From: NORP309 sp964352735 | GTDB lineage: Bacteria; Pseudomonadota; Gammaproteobacteria; Xanthomonadales; Marinicellaceae | Direction: 5' to 3' | Assembly: GCA_964352735.1 (NCBI GenBank) | Contig: CAYGTC010000002.1 | Coordinates: forward strand, 144,277 to 208,276 | Length of the DNA stretch: 64,000 bases | In this document: positions 39,201 to 54,200 of the stretch, in pieces | Numbering within the stretch: the stretch's first letter is position 1 | How the letters are laid out: each line of letters begins with the position of its first letter | Notes under the pieces: generated by a model | Seen by the model: the letters and a program-made list of their open reading frames with translations, nothing else | The model's database searches: none | Told to the model about the DNA's origin: nothing | Program-made: the position numbers and the translations under genes

Positions 39201-42200
39201 AAACAAAGGCGTATGCTCTGGGCTTCTATCACAACCAGAAATTTCTATAATCTTTTCAAATGGAATATCTTGATGAGATAACACTTGATTTACATTATTA
39301 ATTTGTTGTTTTAATAACTCATCATAAGGAACAGACAAATCAAGTTGATGACGAATCGGTAAATTGTTTAAAAACATACCCAGCATATCTTGTGTGCCAT
39401 AAATATGTCTACCAGTAACTGGCAACCCGATATTAAAGTCATTTTCACCGCTTAAACGGCCCAATAACACAGCAAATGCACTGTGTAAAACATTGAATAA
39501 ACTGCCTTGATGTAAATGTGATAATGACTTAAGTTTTCTACTCAGTGCCTCATTTATTATGGTAGAGCAATGGCTGTGTTTTGCATTAAAATCACTCTGG
39601 CTATTTTCAATTGGCAAGCTTAAATGTTCATTACAATCATGCAAATATTGTTGCCAGAACGCTCGTTGCTCATCTGCTTGTTCAGATTGTAGAAATTGAT
39701 TTTGCCAATGAGCATAGTCACCATAGTTTAAATCTGTAACAGTTTTACTGCCTTGTTTGTTGTCTAGATGTGATTGATAATTATCCATCAATTGGGCAAA
39801 GAACAGCTGCTGAGACCAACCATCTGAAATAATGTGGTGTATATTAAAATGTAATAAAAACTCCTCATTTTCAACCTGTAACACCAAAACCGACAATAAT
39901 GGCAAAGTGCTTAAATCAAAAACTTGCGTATCATGAAGATAAGTCAATTCTTTTACCTTTTTAACACAATCAACATTAGGTAATCCTCTTAAGTCTTTGA
40001 TAGATATATCATAGTCATAATGATCTTCAACGATTTGACACGGTTGGTTATCAATAACTTCAATTCTTGTACGTAAGATTTCATGTTGTGCAATCATACT
40101 ATTTAATGCGTTTTGTAAGATTGCTGGTTTGAATATTCCAATAATACGAACGGCAGATGTCATGTTGTGTTCATTGGTATGATCTTTCAATTGTTCAATA
40201 AACCACACTCGGTATTGCGCATATGACAAAGGCACAGGTCCTTGATGATCAACAGCCTTTAATTGACTTTGTATGCCTTGCTTACCTTCAATTTTTTTGG
40301 CCATTTGACCAATGGTAGGGGCTGCAAATACACTTTTAATTGGCAGTTGAACATCAAACTTTTGAACTACAGCATGTAACATTTGTGTCAATAGCAATGA
40401 GTGACCACCCAATTCAAAGAAATTGACATCACGGCTGATTATTTTTGTTTCAATCTTCAATAAATCAGCCCAGATTTGCGCCAAAGCATTTTCCGTTGGC
40501 CCAATGGATTGCTCCATCTTATTTGATGCATTGAATTCTGGTTTAGGCAATGCTTGGTGATCTATTTTGCCATTAACTGTCATAGGCAAGGTCTCTAAGC
40601 GCATCAAGATTGACGGCATCATATACTCAGCCAAATATTGTTTTAGATGCCTGTTGATTTGATCGATAAGTGATGTAACCGATGCCTCTGAATTACTGGT
40701 AAAGTACCCTATTAAATGACCTTCATTAATAGTCAGGGCAGCGCTTTTCACATCATCATGTTGCATCATTTGATGTATAATTTCATTCTGTTCAATGCGA
40801 AAACCTCTCACCTTAACTTGATGATCTGTTCGTCCTATAAAAGCCAGGTTGTCAGATTTAAGATGACGCACTAGATCACCAGTTTTATATAAGCGTTTTG
40901 ATTGATTTTCATCGAATGTGTACTCAATGAATTTTTCTTCAGTCATTTGAGGTTGATTGATATATCCACGAGCCAAACCTTCTCCACCAATATAAAGCTC
41001 TCCAGTAGTACCATAAGGAACAATTTCTCCATGTATACCCAAAACATAGAACTCAATATTATTCATCGCTTGTCCAATGTGTGGTTCAGCACCTGTGATT
41101 CTGGTAAAACTGGCGTCAACACAACACTCAGTAGGACCGTAGACATTGTAAGCTTTTTTATCAAATTGTTTTTGCCACTTCACCAATTTCGACCACAACT
41201 CAACGGAAATTGCTTCGCCACCAATCAATAAGTTTGGCAACAAATGACCTAAACCAATATTCAACCACAACTCAACCAGAGTTGGTGTACAATCCAAGAG
41301 GTTGATATGACTTTCAGACAATAACTGTGTTATGGCTTGTGTGTCTGTCTTTGTCTCTTGAGGCACTACTGTGAGTGTCTGGCCCAATGACAATGCACAC
41401 AAACCTTGTAATGATGCATCGAATGATAACGATGCCAACCAACCCCATTGGCCTGATTGCATTTCTTTTAAACTCTGTTTCAAATTCATGCACAAATTAA
41501 TCACACTTCTGTGTTCAATCATCACACCTTTAGGAACACCTGTTGAACCAGAGGTATAAATGATATACGCCAAATGATTCCAGTTCAATGCACTGATGAC
41601 TGGGTTCTCTATAGCACAATCCATCAATTCACTAGCAACACCTTTATTGTCAAGTACAATGAGATCGGTATCGACACCAGACAAAGTATTGAAAACTTGT
41701 TTATTCGTCAAAACCGTCGACAAGCCACTGTCTACAATCATGTGTTTCAGTCGTGCTTGCGGATAATTAGGATCTAATGGTAAATAGACGCAACCGGCTT
41801 TCAGAACAGACATCACAGATACCACTGTAGACACAGATCGATCCAGACAAATACCAATAATGTCGCCTACTTCATGTCCATGATCCAATAAATAGTGGGC
41901 CAACTGATTGGCTTGTAAATTCAATGTTTGGTAAGTCAATGCATGCTCACCTTGACAAACAGCCACATGGTTAGGAGTCAAGGCGACTTGTTCTTCAAAC
42001 AACTGATGTAAACATTTCTGTTTCCCGAAACTCTTTTGAGTGTTATTCAATGTCTTTATGAGGTGATACCTTTCTTGTTCCTGCAACAAAGATAATTGTG
42101 AGAGACGTTGACGATCATCACTGATGATCGCCTTTATCAAACGTTGAAAGCCATCAGCAAATCGCGCAATGCTTGATGATGTGAACAGATCGATGTTGTA

Positions 42201-45200
42201 AACAAAATGGCCAGATAACTCTCCATTTTCAACCCCGATGCCGAGTTCAAGGTCAAATTTTGCCGTCGTTTTCTTTTGAATGGGAAGGAAGTCTATATCA
42301 CTCAAATGGAATAACGACTCGTCGTTGTTATTCATGCTCAACATGATTTGAAACAACGGACTATGTTGTGTACTTCGATGTGGATTGAGGCGATCAACCA
42401 AGTGTTCAAAAGGCACATCCTGATGCGCCTGTGCATCAAGATTGACGGTTTTGATTTGCTGCAAATATTCATCAAATGACATATCACCCTTACAATCAAT
42501 ACGTAACACCAAAGTATTCACAAAAAAACCAATCAAATTTTCCAAAGATTTGTGTTTGCGATTGGCCACTGGCGTACCTATCACAATGTCACGGTTATTC
42601 GAAAAACGGCTCAACAAAATCGAAAATACTGCATGAACCACCATAAACAACGTCACCTGATTGTCTAAAGCAATAACTTCTAAGTGATTTAACACGGATG
42701 AATCCAAAGTAAATTTATGTGCCGCTCCATTGAAGCTTTGGTGTTCAAGGCGATCATGGTCTAGTGGTAAATTGTGCACCTGAGGTAAATCCGCCAATTG
42801 TTGATCCCAGTAGGCCAACTGTGATTCCAAAACTTCTCCTTGCAACCATTGACGCTGCCAGTGCGCATAGTCTGCATACTGTATGTTCAAAGGCAACAAA
42901 GGGCTCTCTTTACCAGCTAATCTACACTTATAAAGTGTCATAAACTCTTTGACCAATACACCCATTGACCAACCATCAGAGGCAATGTGATGCATATTGA
43001 ATAACAAAACACCTTCATCATCACTTAAGGCAAGATAACTCACTCGTAACATCACATCATTTTTAAGGTCAAAGGATTGATTGCCATCGACCTTTATCGC
43101 TTCATCTATCTTTTGTTCTTGAACTGATTTTGGTAAATCACGTAAGTCAATTTCTGTTATACAAAAATCAAAATCCTCAACAATCACTTGTAATGGACCC
43201 TCTGAATCTTCAACAAAAATGGTACGCAAACTTTCATGCCTGGCAATGATTTGATCAAAAGCATATTGCGCAATCTTTGTATTAAACGCTCCCACAACCC
43301 GCATGGCTGATGGCAAATTGTAATGCGAACTACCGCCATCCATTTGATCAATAAACCACAAACGTTGTTGGGCAAATGACAGTTTTAATTTTTCTTTTTC
43401 TCGATCAATAATGGTAATGTCATGACGAACAGTATCTTCAGATGAATCAATGAGTTGTGCTAATTGCGATAACTGTGGCTTTTCAAAAATATCTTGGATC
43501 GATAACTCACAACCAAAGCCATGACTGATCTCTGACAATAACCTGACCGATAACAAAGAATGACCACCCAAGGCGAAAAAATGAGCATCAGCACTGATTT
43601 CACTCACCTCTATGTTCAGCAAATGCCCCCACATCTCTGCCAACTCTTGTTGAATCTCCCCAACAGGCTTAATGTATTTGCCCAACTCAGCTGCCAAATC
43701 AACCACTGGTAAGGCCCTATAATCAATCTTACCATTACGGGTCAACGGTATCTCATCTAAACAATGCAATACCGTCGGCACCATATAGTGCGGCAATTGT
43801 TTTGACAAATCATTTTTAACATCAGCCAACCATTCTGAGTCAACTGATGAGCTCTGAGACTGAACATAACCCACCAAATGCTGATTGCCAGAGACATCTG
43901 ACTGAACTAATACCGCTGATGATAAAATGTCAGGATGAGCCAATAATTGCTGCTGTACTTCACCCAGCTCAATCCTAAAGCCACGTATCTGTACTTGGTC
44001 ATCGATTCGTCCCATAAAGGCCAATTGCCCACTTTCAAGATATCGAACCACATCACCTGTACGATACAAACGTTGCCTTTTTCCATCTGAAAACACGTGA
44101 TCAATAAATCGTTCAGCAGTCAATTCAGCTTGATTCACATACCCTTGTGCAAGACCTGCACCGCTTACATACAACTCACCAATACCACCATAAGGCATCA
44201 ATCGTCGATAACGATCCAAAACGTAGCACGATAAACCAGCTAATGCTTTTCCAATAGGTGGCAGCACATGGCAGTTGTCAAGATGAACTGAATCAATCAA
44301 TGCTGTGGTGGCCACATGGGTCTCGGTTGGGCCATAATGATTCCACAACCGACAACTCAATTGTTGTTTCAAGAACGTAGCCAGATCATCAGAAACCTGC
44401 AAAGCTTCTCCTGCTACAACAACTTCCTTGATGTGCTGCCCTAATGGTTGTTCATGATTCATTTGATTGACATACACTTCTGCCAACCAATTCAATACCA
44501 CCGGCGGCAAAAACAAACGCTCAATGCGCTGCTGCTCAATCAATTGTGGCAACTGATCAAGTGCTTCTTTGGCTTGATTACTGATCAACTGCAAACAACT
44601 GCCAGTGTACCAACAAGTGGCTATTTCCTGTATTGACACATCAAAACTGATCGGGGCAAATTGCAAAGTGTTCATCCGTGTACTCAAGCCTTTATCGCTG
44701 GCTTGTGCCTGAATCAGGTTATTGATGGTTTGGTGCGTTTGTAACACGCCTTTGGGATGACCTGTAGAACCTGATGTATAGATTATATAAGCCAAAGATG
44801 TTGGATTAAGGTGGTTAACAACAGGATTATCAGTACAATAACCTGTCACAGTTGCAATCAAGCGATCATCATCCATCAACATTTGACGGTAGCCGGAGGT
44901 TACCTCTGACAAATGACTTTGAGTCAATATCAGTTTTATGCCGGCATCATCAATCATGTGTCGCAAACGCTTGTGTGGCAGTGTTGCATCCAATGGCACA
45001 TAAGCAACACCTGATTTGAGAATCGCCATCAAACCAATAATCATTTCAAGCGATCGATCCAAACACAAACCAATCACATCACTGTATTCAACACCCTGTT
45101 CTATCAAGTAATGACTCCACTGGTTGATGCGCTGATTCAATATTTGATAACTTAATGTTTCCCCTTCGAAACATACGGCTGGATGAAAGGGGTTATTCAA

Positions 45201-48200
45201 TGCTTGTAGTTCAAGCCATTCATGAATGCAGCGCTGCTGAGGTAAAGCGTCATCATGCTTGTTGAGATCATATAATTGGTGTTGATGTTGTTGCCGCGTT
45301 AACATCGACAGCGATTCTACAGATTTTTGAACATTCTGTGTAATCGAATACAAAACTTGTTCAACATGTTGAGTCAGTTGTTCCAATGACTGTTCGGTAA
45401 AATGACTGTTTTTAACAGACAACCGTAACAGCAACTCATCGGTTACTGAAGCAGTGATCATTACCGTATAGTCAGTTTCATCGAAAGCTTCGAAATCAGA
45501 AGCCTCCAGACCTTGTTGTTCAGTATTGATGGATGTTTCATCAACGGGATAGTTTTCAAAAACAAAAAGTGTATCTATCAAACGTTGCTCATTATCAACA
45601 CCGGCCAATTGTTGCACTTCTACCAGTGGCACATGGCTGTATTCATTGCGTTCAACTTGTTTGGCGTGTATAAACTTGATCCAGTCATCAACTGTTTGGC
45701 TTGTGGGCACCTCAAAGTTCACCACAATGGTATTTATGAACAAACCAACCATCTGTTCAACACCTGCTAATTCTGCTGGACGACCAGAAACGGTGGTACC
45801 AAACACAACGCGATCATGATTGCTGTATCGGGACAATACGTACGACCAACACGCCAGCAACACACTGTTCATGGTCACACCCTGTGTCTTAACTATGGAC
45901 TGTAACTGTTGTGTGATTTCACTGTTTATGCTCAATTGACAATGCAAGTGACCAGTGTTCTGGTTGGCGATTGGTTGCACCATAAGTGTCGGGCCTTCAA
46001 CCTCAGACAGATCCTGTTGCCAAAACGCAAGGGCTTGTTGTTGGTTTTGTTTTAACAGCCATTGGATATAATGTCGATAAGGCATTAACGTTGGCAATTG
46101 CACAGTCTTACCAGTCAGTTCAGCTTGATAATTCGCGATAACGTCAGAAAAAATTAACGGCATGCTCCAACCATCAGTGATGGCGTGATGATGACTCAAC
46201 ATAACGCGATAACTGCCTTGACCTAAACGCCAAAATTTAAGCCTCAGCATCGGGCCTTCGGCTGCTTCAAAACCTCTCGACTTGTCTGATTGGCGTTCTG
46301 ATTCTATCAATGAAACCTGTTGATCATCAGACATGTTCGCAAGATCTGACAATGACCATTCAAGCTCTACTGATTCATGCACCAACTGTAACAGTTCTCC
46401 AGCGTCAGTTTTGATGAAAACCGTTCGCAATATGTCGTGTCTGTTAATGACAGCTTGCCATGCGTTACAAAAAGCCGGCCTTTTGAGCCCATCAAAGGTG
46501 AATATCAATTGTGTCACATAAGCGCTTTGTTGCATAGCGCTGTGGAATAACATGCCTTGTTGCATCGGTGTAGTTGGATAAATGTCCTGAATCTGGCAAT
46601 CATTTTGCCAAACATCCAATTGCTGTTGACTGACATTTATCAAAGGAAAATCGCTTGGGGTTAAACAACCACTGGTTGGCTCTACGCAATGCTCAACCAT
46701 CTTGATAATAGATTGTCTAAAGTACTGTAATAAAATGTCAACTGACTCATCATCAAATACGTTTTGATTATAAGTGGCATTAAAAGTCAAATGGCCATCA
46801 CTCACCAAGCCATTGAAACTAAAATCATACCCAGGATGACGTTCAGGACTGCTCAAATCACCAATACTTCTGTCACTCGGTTGGAAATCTACACCATCAC
46901 TTTTTACTTCATTAAATTGACCTAAATAATTGAAAATTATGGAAGGTTTATATGAAAAATCATTTCCTGATTCCGAAAAATGTTTTAATAACCCAAAACC
47001 CAATCCATGATGTGGCACACAACGCAATTGCTCTTTTACAGCACATATGATTGACATTATATCTGTATTATCACAACCAATATTGACAGGATATACGGTC
47101 GTAAACCACCCAAGTGTTTGACTCAGATCGATGGCATCATCAATCTCTTCACGTCCATGACCTTCTAGAGCCAATGATAAATATTGACAATCTACCCAAC
47201 GATTAAACGCTAACAACAACGCTGCCAGTAAAAGTTCATTGATTTGTGTATTGTAAGCCTTTTGTGCATGAGTCAAGAGCAATGAGGTATTGCCCTCATC
47301 TAGTATCATGGATTGATTGATGAAATTGATCTCATGAGGTTGCTCATTACAAATTGGTATTCTTTTTGCTGACAAAACATCTGTGGAGGCCGAAAGCACT
47401 CGATTCCAATAGGCTTTTTCAGCCAACAATTCGGAACTGTGCGCATAAGTCTTCAGATGATTGCTCCAAGATTGGTATGAAGAAGTTTTGGGCAATAACT
47501 CTAGGGGTTGACCATTTGAGTGTTGTCGATATAACCGTTGCAAATCATTAATCAGAATACGCCACGAAACACCATCAACCACCAAATGATGAATAATCAA
47601 CAATAAATCATTCGATCCTTCACTGTCCTTTCGTAAAATGGCCTTAAAAAGTGGTCCCTGCTCAACACATAAGCTGCGTTGATACCGATTCAATTCGGCA
47701 CTAGCCTCCTTGTCATTCTTACATGACATTTCAGAAACGGTTTGGGTGACCATTGAAGAATCAAAAGACTGATGTCTCGCACTCCAGCCATCTTGCTGTT
47801 TGTTAAATCGCAAACGTAGAGCATCATGTCGTTGATATATCAATTCAACACATTGCTTCAAAAAATGCAACGTGAAATCATTGGGCACTTTAAGCGCAAC
47901 AGCTTGATTATAATGATGCAAGTCAGTTTCATCAGTAAAGAAATCCCGCTGGATTGGTAATAAATGGATTTTGCCATCCACAGTCCTTTGAGATATTTGA
48001 GTTGCCTTAACTGTCATGTGCAAAGCAATAGCCTTGATATTTTGATGTTCAAAAATTTGCTTGATTGTCAGTTTATAGCCCGCTTCTTGTACTCTTGACA
48101 CCACTTGTATAGACAGAATTGAATCACCACCCAAAGTAAAAAAGCCATCAGTTGCACTGATTTTTTCAACAGGCATGTTCAATACTGATGACCATATCTC

Positions 48201-51200
48201 ACTCAATTGGATTTCAGCCTCGCCTTGAGGAGCCACATATTCATCGTGAAACATATCCGGTTCTGGTAAAGCTTTGCGATCGACCTTACCATTGACTGTT
48301 AATGGAAACTCATCGAGTAAAACAAATGCCCCAGGAATCATATAATCAGGTAATTGGCTCATCAATTCCGAACGAATGTCTTTAATGAAAGAGGAGTGAT
48401 TCTTTACTGCATTTTTATTGGTGATATAGGCTATCAATTGTTTGGCGGGGCTAACTACAACAAGCGAAGATTCAATTTGAGCATTGTTATTCAATTGTTG
48501 CTCTATTTCACCTAACTCTATCCGATAACCACGAATCTTAACTTGTTCATCTTCACGACCAACAAATATTAAATTGCCTTCATCACTATACTTAACCACA
48601 TCACCAGTTTTATATAACCGCATCACCTTTTTATCATCAAACTGATGCTGAATAAAACGACTCGCTGTCAAATCTGCTTGGTTCTTGTAACCCCTTGCTA
48701 GACCAGCTCCACCAATATACAGTTCTCCGGTGGTACCATAAGGCACCAATTGTTTATTCTCATCAAGCACATAACAACTGACGTTGTCCAAGGCCGCCCC
48801 AATATGAGAATACTCTCCTGTAATAAAGGTAAAAGTACTGTTTACACTCGCCTCTGTTGGGCCATATATATTGATGGCTAAAGTGTGCTTTTGCTCTTGC
48901 CATTCAACCAGTCTTCGCCATTGTCCATCAGAAATTTTTTCTCCACCAATGATCAGATTCGGTAACATATCCCTCAACCCAAAAGTGAACCATAAATCTA
49001 ACAAACTGGGTGTGCAATCAATAATCGCTATTTGTTGATCACCTAATATACGGCGCAAAGCTTTTTCATCGGTTTTTTGCTCAGTGGTAATCACCTGAAG
49101 CCCTCGACCAGTGATCAAAGCACACAAGCCTTTAACTGAAGAATCAAAAGCAATTGAAGCACACCATCCCCATAATCCCTCAGGTATTTGAGCAGTGATT
49201 TTTTTCACATTCTCTGATAAGTTAATAATGCTATGATGTTCTATCATCACGCCTTTTGGCAGACCTGTTGAACCGGATGTATAAATGACATAAGCCAAAT
49301 GCTGTGAGGTTAAATCGGTAACCACAGGATTATCTGTGTTCAAAGATGACAATGTCTCTATTAATGTTTGATCATCTAAAACAACCTGTTGCCTTGAGTC
49401 ATGACCAGTGATTTCTATCAACGATCTTTGTGTCAATACCAATGAGGCTTCACTGTCACTCATGATGTGCTTAAGACGGGCTTGCGGATATTCAGGGTCA
49501 AGTGGCAAATATGCCCCACCCGCTTTCATTATAGCCAGTAAACAAACCACCATAACGTTCGAACGTTCAAGACAAATACCGATGATGTCATCTGGTTTTA
49601 CGCCCTGATCTATCAAATAATGTGCCAGTCGATTAGACTTTTGATTGAGCTCAGCATAACTCAATGATTGCCCTTCATAAAAAACAGCCAAATTATCCGG
49701 TGTTTCTTGAACCTGTTGTTCAAACAATTGATGAATACACAGTTCATCTGAGTAATTGACTCGTGTATCATTGAGTGTATCTAGTAAATAACGTTGTTCT
49801 TTCGCTGCAAGCACTGGTAATTGCGCTATTGATTGCGTGGCATCTTCTGTGATTGCCACCAGTATCTGCACCAAACTAACAGAAAGCTTTTCTATGGTGG
49901 TTTGTTCTAACAAATCAGTGTTATAAACAAAAGAACAAGACAATTCATTACCTTGACCCTGATCAACTGTTATTGCATTGAGTATGAGATCAAATTTAGC
50001 AACAACCTCTTCACCTTGTAAAGGCTCTAACCGCACATTGGGTAGCTCCAAAGTTGTTGCTTGGTTGTTATTCAAATTCAGCATCACTTGAAAAAGTGGG
50101 CTGTGACTGGTGCTGCGCTCTGGATTAATTCGATCAACCAAGTGTTCAAAAGGCACATCCTGATTGGCTTGAGCATCCAAATTAGTGTTTTTAATTTGAT
50201 CAAGAAATTGAACAAAGGACAAAGAACCATCACAATCGGCACGCAACACCAATGTATTTACAAAAAAACCTATCAAATCTTCCAGTTCTTTTTGCTGACG
50301 ATTGGCCACTGGTGTACCAATGACAATGTCACGGTTATTGGAATAACGACTCAACAAGATCACAAAGGCTGCATGAATAACCATAAACAACGTCGCTTGA
50401 CTGTCTAAAGCAATGACCTCTAGCTGTTGTAACACCGATGAATCCAATTTAAAGTGAAACCCTGCTCCATTGAAACTTTGGTGCTTCGGGCGATCATGGT
50501 CTAATGGCAAACTGTGTACAAGGGGTAAATCAGCGAGTTGTTCAGCCCAGTAATCTAATTGGGCTTCTAGAACTGTTCCTTGTAACCATTTTCGTTGCCA
50601 ATGGGCGTAATCAACATACTGTACTGCCAATGACGGCATTGCAATCGACTCGCCTGAACAACCCTCTGTATAAAACGCCACAAACTCCTTCACCAATACA
50701 CCCATAGACCAACCATCTGAGGCAATATGATGCATATTGAACAACAAGACGCCTTCATCCTCATTTAAGAAAAGATAACTCACACGTAACATCAAATCTT
50801 TTTTAAGGTCAAAGGACTGATGACTATCAACCTTCATGGCTTCATCTATTTTTTGTTCTTGGACAGGTTTTGGTAAATCGCGTAGATCAATTTCTGTGAT
50901 ACAAAAATCAAAATCTTCAATGATCACTTGTAATGGGCCATCAGCACCATCAACAAAAACTGTGCGTAAACTTTCATGCCTGTCAATGATTTGATCAAAG
51001 GCATGTTGTGCAGTTTTCAGATTAAAATCACCAACAACTCGCATGGCTGCAGGCATATTGTAATGTGCACTACCACCATCCATTTGATCAATAAACCACA
51101 AGCGTTGTTGAGCATAAGATAAGACCAAATCAATATCGCGTTTAATTTGAGTGACCTCAGGACAACTGGCAACACTTGAGGTATCAATTTTTGCAGCAAG

Positions 51201-54200
51201 CATCGAAAGTTGTGGGGTTTCAAAGATATCACGCACAGATAACTCACAATTAAAAATATTGCGAATCTCTGCCAACAAGCGTATCGCCAACAATGAATGT
51301 CCGCCCAACTCAAAAAAGTGAGCTTCTCGACTGATCTGTTCTTCAGGTATTTTAAGTAAGTAAGACCATGTTTTTGTTAGGGTTTTCTCTTGATGACCAA
51401 TTGGAGCAACATATTCTGTATGCCTATCTCGATTTGGTTGAGGTAATGCATTGCGATCAACCTTACCATTAATATTCAGCGGAAACGCATCAAGCAATAC
51501 ATAAGCCGATGGTAACATGTAAGCAGGTAGCTGTTGTTTCACATCAGATTTCACTTGATCAATTAATACCGTTGTATCCGTTGCTTTTTCTTCAGCTATT
51601 AAATACGCCACCACACTTTTTTGCCCTGATTGATCAATAAAAACTTCTATTAAAGCTGCATTGATATATTCCAGTGATGTTAATACGTGTTCAATTTCGC
51701 CAACTTCAACTCTAAAGCCTCTGACCTTCAATTGTTTATCAACACGACCCACAAAACTTATACAACCCTTATTGTCATATTTGACCAAGTCACCTGTTTT
51801 ATAAATGCGATCGTCTTTGTTGAATGGATTATTTATAAAATGTTGTGCTGTAAGTTTTTCACGATGTAAATAACCATGAGCTACACCTGCACCACCCAAA
51901 TATAACTCTCCAGTTGAACCTAAGGGACATAACTGCAAGTTGTTATCTAATATATAGGTTGAAGTACCATTAATAGCATGCCCAATGGGTAAATTATCTA
52001 ACGGTTCTTGTGAACGTGGTATTTGATAAGTTGTACTAAAAGTGCAGTTTTCGGTCGGCCCATAAGCATTGATAATATTAACATCAGATAAAACTTGCTG
52101 TACTCGATGAACCACTACTGGATTAACAATATCACCGCCAGTAATGATCCATCGCAATGAATCTAAACCTTCTACCTCAAGACTCCATTGTTCAAACAAA
52201 CCAATCGTCATGAAAACAGTATTCACCTTATTGTTATTAATTATCTGATTAAGGACAGATAAATCCATTTGTTTTTTGGAATAGAGAACAACACTACCCC
52301 CATTCAAGAGTGCTCCCCATAATTCAAAATGAGTAGCATCAAATGATATAGATGACATCAATACCGTAATGGTTGAAGAATCAAGAGTGATATAATTCGG
52401 ATGACTAACTAAGCGAACAATACCCAAATGATGACCTAAGACCCCTTTGGGCTTGCCTGTTGAACCTGAGGTGTAAATGATGAAGGCATTACTAAGCGCA
52501 GACAACGATATATCCAGATTTGTCTTTGGATAGTACTCAAGATGAGCAGCTGATAACGCCTGCTCAATATTAATGGCATGAATATCTGTCATCTTATTTA
52601 ATGTATGCTCAAAACCAGCCTGATGAAACAGTAAAAAGCATTGCGTATCCTCAATAATAAATGACAATCTTTGCACTGGATAACCTGGATCTAATGGAAC
52701 ATAAGCGCAACCTGCTTTTAATGTTGCCAATATGGTAACAACCATTTCAATAGAACGATGGCTACAAATACCAACATTTGATTGTGGTTTAAGGCCTAAG
52801 TCAATCATTTGATGGGCTAGTTGATTGGCCTGTTGATTCAGTTGTTGATAGGTTATTGTCTTGTCTTGATATCTTAATGCCACATGATCAGGGTATTCTT
52901 TTACCTGCTGCTCAAATAATTGCGTTAAGGTTTGATCAATGGGATAGTCAACATTAAAATTATTAAAATCTTCGACCAACAATTGCTGCTCACTTTCGGC
53001 CAACAATGGCAACTTAGTAATAGACTGCGTACTGTTTTGTGTAACAGCAAGAAAGACCCTTTGTAAGCTCTGAGCAAAACGCTCAATGGTATTGGCGACA
53101 AATAAATCTGTGTTATAAACAAAAGAACAATGTAGACCCTCATCAACAGCTATGGCATAGAGCTCTAAATCAAATTTGGCAGTCACATCGTTTGTTTTTT
53201 CTGAATTCAATGTAACATTAGGTAAGTCCACAGATATGTCATCATTGGTATTCATGCTTAATAACACCTGAAACAATGCGTTATGACTCGTACTTCTCTC
53301 AGGATTAACTCGATCAACTAAATGCTCAAAAGGTACATCCTGATTGGCTTGAGCATCCAAATTGGTTTCTTTGATCTGCTTCAAGAATTCTGTAAATGAC
53401 AAATCACCAACACAGTCAACACGCAATACCAAGGTATTAACAAAAAATCCAATCAAACCTTCTAACTCTTTTTGTAATCGATTGGCAACGGGCGTTCCAA
53501 TGACAACATCCGAATTGTTTGAATAACGACTTAACACAATGGCAAAAACTGCATGAACCACCATGAATATGGTTGCTTGATTGTCCAATGCAATGACATT
53601 AAGCTTATTGACAATGGCTGCATCAATAGTAAATTCATGAACCTCGCCTTCAAAAGATTGTTGAGCTCGACGCTCTGCATCTAAAGGTAAACTGTGCACT
53701 GATGGTAAATCTGCTAATTGCATATCCCAATAGTTCAATTGAGATGCTAAGACCTCTCCTTGTAACCATTGGCGTTGCCAATGAGCATAATCAACATACT
53801 GTATGCTCATTGGCAATAAAGGGTAGTCTTTTCCTGATAATTTAGCCTCATAAAGTTTCATAAACTCTTTGATCAATACTCCCATTGACCAGCCATCAGA
53901 GGCAATATGATGCATATTGAATAACAAAACACCTTCATCATCGCTTAATTTAAGGTAACTCACTCGTAACATCAAATCTTTTGTGAGATCAAATGATTGC
54001 TTACTATCCACCTTTATGGCTTTGTCTATCTTTTGTTCTTGAACAGAGTTTGGTAAATCGCTTAAATCTATTTGGGTGATATTAAAATCAAAATCTTCAA
54101 CAATCACTTGTAATGGGCCATCTGAATCATCAACAAAAATGGTACGCAAACTTTCATGCCTAGCAATGATTTGATCAAAGGCATATTGTGCAATCATTGT

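Noticed and set aside
50061..50408. 115-codon plus-strand frame
   Set aside because: It is antisense to a condensation domain; similar antisense frames occur opposite the same motif in other modules, so it follows from coding constraint rather than being a gene.
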